From positions 1,442,001 to 1,506,000 of the forward strand of contig NC_092574.1 of NCBI RefSeq assembly GCF_037975245.1: a stretch of DNA of 64,000 nt, written 5' to 3'. The position numbers were made by a program, and so were the translations under genes. This DNA comes from Apostichopus japonicus. Taxonomy: Eukaryota; Echinodermata; Holothuroidea; Aspidochirotida; Stichopodidae. The notes below the pieces were generated by a model. That model was not told the DNA's origin, searched no databases, and saw nothing but the letters and a program-made list of their open reading frames with translations. The stretch's first letter is position 1. Each line of letters begins with the position of its first letter. Of this stretch, positions 12,475 to 22,944 are shown piece by piece.

Positions 12475-12535
12475 CGATTCCTACCTTCGCCTGATGAGTC
12501 CCAAAAGGACGAAACCGGTCATGGAGTGGATTTAT
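12475..12535 (+). ncRNA. Hammerhead ribozyme motif
   Basis: The conserved core is present in order: CTGATGA at 12491-12497, helix II GTCC-CAAAA-GGAC at 12498-12510, GAAA at 12511-12514, then CCGGTC at 12515-12520. In a type I reading, helix III is the minimal self-complementary CCGG followed by the UH cleavage site (GTC at 12518-12520). Helix I would pair ACCTTCG before the core with ATGGAGTGG after it, using wobbles and a bulge. Such motifs with very short helix III are known in Penelope-like elements and retrozymes and may act as dimers. The motif is preceded by a TA microsatellite (about 12419-12434) and a B-box-like GGTTCGATTC (12471-12480). Activity is not shown by sequence; helix I is imperfect. 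Confidence 0.7.
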
Positions 12536-12559
12536 TTCCCGGCGTGTTGATCTTTATAA

Positions 12560-13745
12560 ATTTATCATATATCTGTCATACCATTTGCTACACTTTCATT
12601 ATATATATGTTAAAGAGCGCAACAAATATAAAACCAGGTTGGAATGGCTAATATGTTTCTTAATCACTGCCGAGGTGACATTCAATATCAAATCACTACC
12701 GTATATATTGAATTGTTCGAGAAGATGCCGCATTAATGTAATGAAGCAAAATACTGATGTATTACGCGTGGCGTAACCAGCGGGTGAGGGCGGGCTAATG
12801 TAAGCCACATTCAGCTAAACATTTACAAACCAATTTTCAGAATAACCATAGCTGGACTAATTCAATGACCTACGGTTCCTGTTTATGAAACATTTCAGTT
12901 TTTGACTGTAAATACTGTATATCTCAATTGATGAGGCCACCTTAGTTACTAGAAACTTAGTACTTATTCAGGGGCCGCACCTACGAACCCAACTATGAAA
13001 CTCGCCAAATCTGTACTTGTGTACAAGTTTTCCATAGTTTGACCACATTTGACCTCCACTTTGAACGAAACCAGCCAAACCACTCACTTGGGCATCTATA
13101 CATATGAAGTAAGCTATGCGAAGTGAGGTTTTACGTCTGTATAGGCAAGGTGTCACATACACACGCACCACAACTACATCGATCAGGTATGGAATATCTT
13201 CTTTCATCGAAGAATCAACCGAAAGTGCATGGAAAAAAAGAGTTCAGCTGCAAGGTAGTGTTGAATATCATATGTAAGTTGATGAGCAATTGCTCCATTC
13301 ATTACCTTCATTCATGTCCAGTCACCTTACTCTCATCCTTAATTCCAGGAAATAATCGTAGGGCGATCATGCCGACGTTAATGCCTTGTCTCAGTGTTGC
13401 ACTGTTGTGGCACTGCAGAGTTTCATGTCTTACTGCAATGCAACTACAATGCACGACCATGACAAAAAACTAAACTGGCTCTTGTTCGCTTCCGTACATG
13501 ATGATGACGACAGTTCTCAGCCTACATGTGGACTTCCTGTAGAGACGTTATACTAACAACTGTCAGTGTCGTCGAATCTGCCGTCAGTGTACCACTGCAG
13601 GGCTAACCGTCATCTTTCCACAGGGAAAAACCTGTCGAATCCAATTTGTTTGCTGGACAGAGAAATCACAATGCCGTCTTTTTGTGTTGAGGCTAGGGAG
13701 ATCCCGGTTTCGAGTACTAGTGCATCGACCACTAACTGCCCGGCT
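12560..13745. other. Intergenic, no gene seen
   Basis: Only short ORFs without recognisable domains. No repeat or RNA gene is supported. Confidence 0.5.
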
Positions 13746-14302
13746 GTATGGAAAGCCGTTTTAACATTTAATAAGGAATTTCAGATATCTCGAAATAATT
13801 TCAGATATCTCAAATTAAATTACAGATATCTCCAATTTATTTTATAAGATATCTACAAATAATTGCAGATACCTTAAAATCAATTTCAGATATCTCGAAA
13901 TAGCAGGGAATTTCAGATATCTGAAATTGAATTGGAGATATCTCGAATTCAATTTGAAATATCTCGAATTCAATTTCGGATATCTCGAATTCAATTTCGG
14001 ATATCTCGTATTCAATTTCGGATATCTCGAATCAATTTCAGATATCTGAAATAGAATTTTGGATATCTCGAATTCAATTTCAGATATCTCGAATTCAATT
14101 TCAGATAGGCCCTATCTGAAATAAAATTTCAGATATCTCGAATTCATTTTCAGATATCTCGAATTCAATTTCAGATATCTCGAATTCAATTTCAGATATC
14201 TGAAATAGAATTTTAGATATCTCGAATTCAATTTCAGATATCTCGAATTCAATTACAGATATCTGAAATTTCCCGATTAAATGTTAAAATGGCTTTCCAT
14301 AC
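13746..14302. mobile_element. MITE-like element filled with GATATC satellite
   Basis: GTATGGAAAGCC and GGCTTTCCATAC bound a 557-bp unit. Next to each end is TTTTAACATTTAAT or its inverse. The interior is an array of about 21-bp repeats of the form AATTTCAGATATCTCGAATTC, with occasional switches of orientation (CAGATATCTGAAAT). No ORF of note. Confidence 0.75.
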
Positions 14303-14850
14303 GTGCCATTTTAACATTTAATCGGAAATTTATGCATATGCATTTCAGATATCTTGAATTCAATTGCAGATATCTCGAATTCAATTTCAGATATCTCGAA
14401 TTAGAATTTCAGATATCTTGAATTCAATTTCAGATATCTCGAATTCAATTTCAGATATCTCGAATTAAATTTCAGATATCTGAAATAGAATTTCAGATAT
14501 CTCGAATTCAATTTCGGATATCTCGAATTCAATTTCAGATATCTCGAATTGAATTTCAGATATCTGAATTAGAATTTCAGATATCTCGAAATCTTTTTTA
14601 GATATCTCGAATTCCATTTCAGATATCTCGAATTCAATTTCAGATATCTCGAAATCTATTTAAGATATCTCGAATTCAATTTCAGATATCTGAAATAAGA
14701 AACAATTTCAGATATCTAAAATTCCCGATTAAATGTTAAAATGGCTTTCCATACGCACCGCCCCAGCTGTGCAGCCGTATGGAAAGCCATTCGAGATATC
14801 TGAAATTGAATTCGAGATATCTAAAATAGATTTCGAGATATCTGAAATTG
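14303..14850. repeat. Further GATATC satellite blocks with the same inverted ends
   Basis: A second block (14303-14754) starts with a truncated end (CCATTTTAACATTTAATCGG) and closes with GGCTTTCCATAC. A short third block begins GTATGGAAAGCC at 14777 and keeps only three AGATATCT motifs. All share the 21-bp repeat of the first block, so the locus is a cluster of related units. Confidence 0.75.
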
Positions 14851-16285
14851 GTGCGTGCCTCCTTCACGTAAGACATGTGAGGACAGAACTGGAAAGTACG
14901 CCTCTTCATAAATAAGAAGTGCCCTTTTTCTTGCTAGTGTTAGACAAAAGAGACATTTTCAAGATGTTCAATGCTTAAAAGTGCTCCATTTTATATATTG
15001 GGTAATTCCATATCAAATCACCAAAGTTTGAAGTATGCGGTACTTCGACCTCGTTTAAAACTTACCAAATTTATTGTATGCTTGGAACACCATGAAATAA
15101 GCATATGCTGAAAATTCTGAATTAAACGGGTAGCAGACAGTACACATTGCTAACATTATTTGTTTATATGACATTGAAATCTGCACAGTATTGAATTGAA
15201 TGACCTTGAAGTACAATACCCACGCTCAAAAACATGTGGAACAGCAAACAGGGGGGTTGTTAAATCCCAAAATTGGAGGGGGGAAATGCATAATACCCTC
15301 CATTTTTTTGTACAAACAGGGTGGTACTATATCTCTTCTAGCTCAAAAAATAATCAGATTTTTCAACGTGACACGTTTTGAGTTAGCTGTCAAAGACGAC
15401 CTCTTTGGTATATCAGAGCAACTTTATAACCTTATATCTTAACATTGAGAAAAGGTAGAACACTGGCATTTGGTAAGTTGTAAGAACTTTATACTTATAA
15501 CTAAAGTAAAATACCCCCACAGCTATTACATGGTTACGTTGGTATCAAAACACCTCCCTAATGCTGAATCGCAGCATAACGTACCGTATCAACTTTAGAA
15601 CTGCAAACAACTTGCAAATATATTACAGTAAACATTGTAATTATTATTTTGAAAGAATCAAGTACCATGAAGCAATAGCTTAGGAACAAATAATCAATAA
15701 GAATAGCACATTTTTCAACGAAAATAAAAAGTTTAATATTTTTACTTTTAAGTAATCTATTGGCTTCTGCAATAGGAAGGTAGTAGGATGTTTAATTGCT
15801 GAGAAATGATACCTCAAACATCAAGAAAATGTCAAACTGTCATGGTGGCGTCATATTGCGGAATTTCAAAGTGTGATAATTCGGCCAATTTTCAAGCAAT
15901 GCAACAGAAAATTTCAGAATAGGTTTATATCATGGTGCTCTTATCATCCAATGAGAGTTTTAATTTTTGAAGTGGGTCCAGCAACAGTCATCCGTGATTT
16001 GTCACGGAATAACCAATACCATATTATTTAACTATTTTGTCCCACTTTGCATGTATTGAAAATGAATTTGTTATTCGTATGCACAGACAATTATATCGTT
16101 TGAGGTAATTTTGTGGTTTGCCCCATCAAAACAAATTCTTGTCCTTTCGAAGTTTGTTCGCCTGCCCCCCCCTCCCCCGGAAAATCGGGTAAGATTACTA
16201 ATTAATAGTTCTATAACTGTCCCCGCCCCCTGCCACCCCTCCCCACCCCCTCCCAGCACACTGACCGAAAGATCAGCGCACACGA
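14851..16285. other. Intergenic, no gene seen
   Basis: G- and C-runs at about 15250-15300 and 16164-16254. No supported gene or named element. Confidence 0.5.
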
Positions 16286-16289
16286 CTGT

Positions 16290-16560
16290 TTGCTGGTATC
16301 AAACACAAAACGTTATCATACCATTTTGAAAAGAGCCAATATGTTTTTATAACGTTAAATGTGGTGCTAAATAAATTAACGTCGGCATAAAGTTTTTATG
16401 ACATATTAATGTTACATTAATGTTTTAACGAAAATATGTTTTGAAATAATAGCCTGAAAACGTTTTCGTGACATATTTATTACACCACAAATAACGTTAT
16501 CAAAACAAAAGACGAAACGTTTTAATAACGTTTTAAAAACGTTTTCGTGTTAGCTGTGTA
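16290..16560. repeat. AACGTT-rich repeat element, probable MITE
   Basis: AACGTT or close variants recur at least nine times. The right end reads AAACGTTTTCGTGTTAGCTG; the left end has GCTGGTATCAAACACAAAACG, a plausible inverted relative. No target duplication was found. Confidence 0.45.
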
Positions 16561-18013
16561 GTTTTTATCATATGAAAATTTAGGAATCCGCCATTGGTTA
16601 TATAGGTTTAAACTACAGTTTTAGTCGTGAATCTCTAGTCTTGTAAACGCCAATGTTCAGTTTTTCCCGACTCATGAAGCCACTATAATAACTGGCAAAA
16701 TCAAGATCAGTCGCAGTCTTTAACTCATGCAAACTGCTCGACTAGCTATCAACGATTAATTTCTACGTAACGAACGTCGAGTTGCGTCGATCGGGTCGCG
16801 GTATGATCAATCGTGTAAGTGAACGGCTGGCTTTTCATACTATAAATAGTTTTTGAACACGTCAACTACAGAGCTGCGGCTATCGTTGCAAATAATTTAA
16901 AGTATAACACTACGCGAATTTAGGGAACACGCTAAGTTACCGTACACAACCTATAGTACTCAGGCCACTGTGCCCCAATGGGACTTATTGACTTATAAAG
17001 TAGTAATGATTACGATAGAAAGTAATATTTAATGTAGGGCCTACATTCGTCCTATCAATTTTTAGTACTACTACAGTACTAAGAACTAGGGCCTTTAGAC
17101 TGAACAATAACAGTGTTGCACTGTTAGCTTTAGGCCTACTAATAATAGGCATAATCGTTACTAATTATGCCAAATGACTATAGCCTATAGGCCTAAGTAA
17201 TATTACGTATTGTAACTTTGATTTAAGTTAAAGCCTTTAGTGAATGAGGCTAAGCATTGACTTGAAACGATTAAGTTGATGTTTCAAACGAAGGAATTTA
17301 AAGTGCAATCGGCTAAGCCTACTTCGAAACGTGTCCAATCTTACCCATCCATTTAAAAGTTCCATTATGCAAAGATATTGCATAATAAGAGGAAACATAA
17401 TATTACGTTCACCGCGAGCACTAAATCTGAGAACATTTACTGAGAAGACTTCCAATCCGAGAACATATTATTCTATTTGTTATATCTGAATCACAACAGG
17501 CCTAATTGTAAGTTGTAGTAATGCATAAGATGCGATCGCTAACAGCTGAGAACAACTGCCAGTTTGTTTCGATTTATGCTGAACGCGACTCGACGTAAGC
17601 TGAAATAACGTGATTTGAAAACACGATCACGTGACTTCATTATAATAAAATGTCCCACTTTAGATGAGAGTTCAAGTTCAAAAACGTCAATACACAATAG
17701 ACGACTTTGATACACGACTTTGTGTTCTCACGCGACCGCTGCTTGGCGGCCGATCAAATAGCAATAGTTGGAGACCATCTTAGGTATGACATTTTATGCT
17801 TAATCTTTTGTTAAGCTGGTGGGTATACTGTGCATCAATTTTGATGCGAATGAGGAGAAACCCGTCTGGTTGGAACAAATTAGGTTGTTCTGGTCATGGT
17901 CTACCCGGGAGAGTGAAGCTAAAGTTTAACGTATTTATGACAAAAACAGAATGGTATCTATAAAATGGGTTAAAGAGATACACACGCTCTCAAAAACTCA
18001 GTTGAGCCCGGTT
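16561..18013. other. Intergenic, no gene seen
   Basis: Several ORFs lack domains. Nothing beyond A+T-rich unique sequence is supported. Confidence 0.5.
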
Positions 18014-18033
18014 ATGGTCATCAGTGGCGTAGG

Positions 18034-19052
18034 CACTGGCGGATCCAGGGCCTTTGTTTGGGAGGGGCCAAAGTGGCATTAGAGTGATATGGGGGAGGGG
18101 TCTAAGGGGAGGGGGTGCCCCCTCCCCGTTTGGAAAATTTGCTATTGCTGAATGCCCTCAGATGCAATTTGGTGCGACAAAAGTGTACAATGGTGATGTT
18201 AATTTACTTCTAAAAAAAATGTTTCCCAGGTGTAATTTTCTAAAATATTTATAAAACAAAGTTGGGATCATCTTTCTCAAGAAATTTTATTTCTCATAGG
18301 TTATAAATTTCTTACAACCAGCCTGTTACTGCAAAATGGTGTTAAACTGTAAATCCTCATGCTCATACATTTACATAGCTCCCAACTCTTGAGAAGGCAA
18401 ATGCTGGTCCATGCCACGAATCGCCGTCCTGGGGGAGGGGTATAAGGGGGGGGTGTCCCCCTCCCCTTTTGAATTTTTTTTGAATCCTGGTGATGCATGC
18501 CTACATGTAAAATGGTGGCACTTAGAAAGGCTTTTGTCACCCAAAATTTTCTGAGAAATATGCTTTTTTTTGTGTAACATCAATAAATTGAATAGTAGGT
18601 GATAATTTATTCTTTCCCGTGGCATGAAAATGTTCGCTGCTCGCCCCAATGAAAAGAATTATAGGCTAATTTGAGGTTCAAATGATGCTGTAAAGGAGGT
18701 TTTATACTCTATTATGCTAAATGCTAAAGAAATGATGGTTGCTAAGTCAAAATTTGATGCAAATTTTTTATGTATACTTGACAATTACAATGCGGATTTT
18801 TTCGGACGCTTGTGCGGGTCAGCGGGTTTGGGTGTTAGAATGCGGGTCTAATTCCCGCGAATTGCGGGTCAGTTGGGAGCTCTGCATTTAATTTTAAACC
18901 AGAAAACGAAAAGGTTTAGACTAGTCAACCACTGCTATTCCTCTCGATTTTTTTAATTTCCAATCATATCATTGAGCGGATGTTCGGAAACACTTTTTGG
19001 CTCACCTTTGGGGGGCCATGGCCCCCCTTGGCCCCCCTTGGATCCGCCAGTG
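18034..19052. mobile_element. Middle hAT element inserted in the outer one
   Basis: Ends CACTGGCGGATCCA and TGGATCCGCCAGTG, with identical 8-bp flanks GGCGTAGG (18026-18033 and 19053-19060) taken from the outer element's terminus. Its interior is split by a third element at 18374-18884. No transposase ORF. Confidence 0.92.
18374..18884. mobile_element. Innermost element, 6-bp target duplication (hAT6-like?)
   Basis: Ends CATAGCTCCCAACT and AGTTGGGAGCTCTG with 6-bp flanks CATTTA (18368-18373 and 18885-18890). A second copy of the family lies inverted at 38618-39112. Both carry a GCGGGT/ACCCGC-rich block near one end and a GGGGAGGGG block near the other. Superfamily is inferred from CA...TG ends and duplication length. 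Confidence 0.8.
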
Positions 19053-19421
19053 GGCGTAGGAAGGTACTTTTGAGTGGAGGGCTGAAGACTGATGGCCAGC
19101 CTGGGTAGGGGTCTAAGGGGAGGGGTGTCCCCCTCACCTTTGGAATTTTTGGGCATTTCCAGGTGGCCTCAGATGCAATTTGCTGCAATGTAGCACACTT
19201 CAACACCCACTCCATTTTGTAAAAACTTTTGCATTTTCACCTGGCCTTAGATGCAATTTGGTGCTCCAAATGAGATTTTTTTCTCATTTGGAAATGAAAA
19301 AGGGGTTTTCTGACTTGCGAAGCGGGGGGGGGGGGGCGGAATGATACTTCCGCCCCTCCATATTTTTCACTGGGGGGCTGGCGCCCCCCAGCCCCCTGGT
19401 TCCTACGCCCTTGATGGTCAT

Positions 19422-21751
19422 TCTATATCAATAACCTATATAAGGGGCAGTATTGCTTCTCTTCAAATAAATCTTTAATTAAAACTATCTGCACTTGATT
19501 GGCCCCTCGAAATTGTTCAATCACTGTAGTTAAAGTCTCAATAAATGTTTGCTGATGAATTTCGAGAAAAAAAAACTTCCGAAGTAGGTTCAATGTTTCT
19601 TATTTTAAATGCACTCTGAACAGGGAGAAATGCTGTCGCAATCGAAAGAAAGAAATTTATTTTCTGTTGCCTTTGTGGTTCGAACGATTTACTGTAATTC
19701 ACCTCGACCGCCCAGCCCAGCTGCATGAGGCTATTCATAAATATAGTCTATACATGCGGCCCGATCACGATTTTAACGCAATCCTATTTAGTCCGCTTTT
19801 ACAATTCCACGGAGGAAACATCTGAAATCACCTGTTTATTCATTGCCGGCAATGGAAGGAAATAATACAATTTCGCAAGCTACATCGGTAAGACCGAGAG
19901 AAAGATACCTTTCAAGAGAAGGGACCTAAGACTAGGCTAGCCACGAAAGTGAAAGTAGTCCTTACGGTACCTAACAGTAAACAAAACTCATAGATTTGAC
20001 TGGTGCATTATCTGTTGGACGAGGCTTGCAAATTTTGATTGAAGTTTGTAGAAACTACGGACTCGTTAAAACATCTGGTTGAATTTTATTCAGCTCAAAA
20101 TTTGTAACGACAGATAACTCATAAAAACAATGAATATTGATATGAAAATTGAAAGGTGTCAATTTCACTGAGTTTTTAGTGCAGTCAGCTGGGAAGGTCG
20201 AAGTTTAAATTTGGCAAACAAGTACTGAGACGTTAAAGGCATTGAAGACTCGCCCCAAACAGCGTGTTGCCCTCTGAAAAAGTGAATTTCTTCTCTTGTC
20301 CCTACAAAAAGCAGACAGTAATGAAATGTGATACCTTAATTGTTATCTTTAGCTGGACCTGAGATGTCCATCGCTGCTATGTACACTTGTTGTGGGTATT
20401 GACCGTAGCTGCATGTATTGACAGTACACTAGTGTCTAATTACCGACGGCAGCAAGCTGTGTGTGTATTTCTGGGATCGATGGTAATGTCTAACACTTCT
20501 GTTACACCTCTTTCGAAACTAGGTCAGATTACCGGCATCAGACGTTTCTTTGTGCGCGAGTCTTCACTCCCTTTAAGCGGCCTCAGATGCTGATATGGAA
20601 GATAACATTCTTTATCGTAAACAGTAATGCCTGAGAACATCGAGAACTGTCAGTTTGAAAATTTTGTCTAATTAATTTAATCGGTTCATGTCAAATTTTA
20701 GAGACATTTGGCGCAGTTAGTGATAGCGTATACCCCGCGATAACGAAATCGCGATCAATTGAAAATAGTATACGTGAGACGCTTACCTGAGAGCGATCGT
20801 GCGTTATCTTAATGTACCAGTATCACTATAAAGTGTTCAAACAACTGTCTATATGGAAACAACGTCCTACATATGTTTTGCTATTGATAACGACAGGGTT
20901 GTAATCCGACAAAGTGCATACATGACTACATTTATCGATATATCATAGAGTAATAGGCTAAGCAATATTAACTATTTCCCCTTGATTTCCAAACACTCCG
21001 CGATGCCTGAACAAAGTTGGCAAAGACAAGTTATTCTTTCGATACGTAAAGGACATTTTCACGAATCATTCTATTTCATACAGAGGGCACAAGAGCGCGC
21101 GTGATTAAAGGCCTATAATAGTATACATTACACACAGTGTGGACGTGTAATCAACGCATCGCACGCGCATATGGGTGTGAAAAGGTCCTGTATACAAAAT
21201 TTTGCGTGGTATTATAATGAATATTATTTTCATTGAAATTTCAATTTTATCATTTGAAGGTTCCATTGTGTTTCATCTTATCATTGTCTTTTGTGAGTCA
21301 GATCCCTGAAAATGACTCAAGCATCACATATACGGTACAAGTTAGATTGTGATATCGTAGCACCCCTATAGGCTATACATAACGCATTGCATTTTGCAAT
21401 TCTTCAAGACGCCGTGTAGCGTGTGTATATGGTTGCAGGTGTACGTGGTCGTATGGCAACATGCGTAATTGCTTATACTGCATACACTTTACAGTTGTAT
21501 GATTGCACACTGATGAGTGTTTATGATATAGCCATACTATAGAAATTGAACCTACTATACTAGACGGCCCCCTGTATACACTCACACACGACCAACGGTT
21601 TACGTGACCCGAATAGGCCTAGCCTACTTATGCATATGCATAGTTGATTGACAATCCCATTAATTAAAGCAAATTCATAAAGAGTATAGGCCTAGGCCTA
21701 AATCGTTGTTAGCAAACATAATATCCGATCATTAAGCCCCCATAAAAACCT
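19422..21751. other. Intergenic, no gene seen
   Basis: Unique-looking sequence with palindromic patches such as ATGCATATGCAT near 21631. No gene supported. Confidence 0.5.
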
Positions 21752-21759
21752 GCCAGCAC

Positions 21760-22060
21760 CAGGCGCGTAGCCAATGGGGGGGGGGGGCGAAGGGGGCAGC
21801 CGCCCCCCCCCCCCTTGAGCATATTTTTTATATTTTTTTTAATGTTTTTATGATATCGCTAGTATTTTCAAAAGAGAAAATGCTAAGATGCAACTTACAA
21901 GGCCTGGGAAGTGCCATTTCCAGCGATCTGGGAGGCATTTTCAGCCAAAGTTTTCTTGTATACGCTTCGCGCCAATCATGGTGGCGCTACGCTTAGATAG
22001 TTTGCAATGCCGGATCTACAGTTTCGCCCCTCCCTTGGCAAATTCCTGGCTACGCGCCTG
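21760..22060. mobile_element. hAT MITE
   Basis: Ends CAGGCGCGTAGCCA and TGGCTACGCGCCTG, identical 8-bp flanks GCCAGCAC (21752-21759 and 22061-22068), 301 bp. The interior GTGCCATTTCCAGCGATCTG is shared in diverged form with 26172-26200 and with the 44287-45199 element. Confidence 0.93.
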
Positions 22061-22068
22061 GCCAGCAC

Positions 22069-22944
22069 TAAATTAACGTCATTATAAAAAAAAACCTACG
22101 GTATGACTGAGGATTCACTACCAATCTTCGTTCAAAACACCCAGTTGCAAGATATGAATTTTTTGAAATCAGTTGTCGGCTTCAGTGATAATAATAGCCT
22201 ATAATTTGTGGAAAACCCAAGTTTTTCTGTCCGATCTCTCAATGGCCAACCAAGTTCTTTAAAGGCATTCTTTTCTAGGCTAATGCATGCCGAAACGAAA
22301 ATGAGCATAAATGGTGCCAGGATCGTTAGCAGATTCTGTTTACTTGCAAGTCCCATCAGTAGACAATGTATTGCCGTTCTCAAATATTTCGTTACGAAAG
22401 ATAAAAAAGGCATTCAACAGGTAACAACACTTTACGTATACCCTAAGCATATTGTACTCACCCCTCGTCACACTGAACAATCAATTGTATTCTTTCAAGA
22501 TTTCTCATTGAACCCCCTTTTTCAATTAGACCGGGACTTTCCCAGTCATTCCTTACTCAAATATCTGTCGCACAGTTTAACCAGGCTATTTGTAAGAAAA
22601 CAATTACTGTCTAGACTAAACTATTAAGTCAAATCCTGAACTGAACATATATTGGGCGCTTTGCTTGGTGCGTGCATTCAAAAGTACCCTTTTTTTTAAA
22701 TTCTGAGCCTGAACTATCGATTTGGACAGATAAGTGACGAACCGAAAAAAGACCGCCTACGTCTAGCATAATTCGTTATCAATTCCTCATTCCTGTCCAG
22801 TACGGCTAATACGTAATAAAGTCGGCTCGCTCGGGAAGTACGAGAAGCACTTCATAAACATGTTGATCACATGTGACGTTATACTGATGCGCAGGTGAGT
22901 AATTCTTCACGCTTCATCAACTCGCTCTGCTGCTGTTGTGAATC
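22069..22944. other. Intergenic to possible promoter of the 22945 exon
   Basis: Overlapping ORFs on both strands (22132-22413 minus and 22208-22627 plus) have no recognised domain. The last 150 bases are richer in CpG than their surroundings (CGGCTCGCTCGGG near 22822) and could be a promoter, but no TATA box or initiator can be assigned. Confidence 0.35.

Larger units (their letters stand above)
18022..19413. mobile_element. Outer hAT element of a three-level nest
   Basis: Ends CAGTGGCGTAGG and CCTACGCCCTTG with identical 8-bp flanks ATGGTCAT (18014-18021 and 19414-19421). Its own sequence resumes at 19053 after the inner insertion and matches the uninterrupted copy at 52819-53193 (shared GGTACTTTTGAGTGG and CTGAAGACTGATGGCC). 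Confidence 0.93.

Noticed and set aside
12434-12520. A type III hammerhead using ACCGGT at 12434-12439 as the 5' strand of helix III
   Set aside because: Helix III would pair well and UA could be a cleavage site, but sequence after 12440 does not pair with the stretch before CTGATGA, so helix I fails. A type I reading fits better.
22132-22627. Overlapping ORFs of 93 and 139 codons on opposite strands
   Set aside because: No recognisable domain, and at most one of the two could be real.
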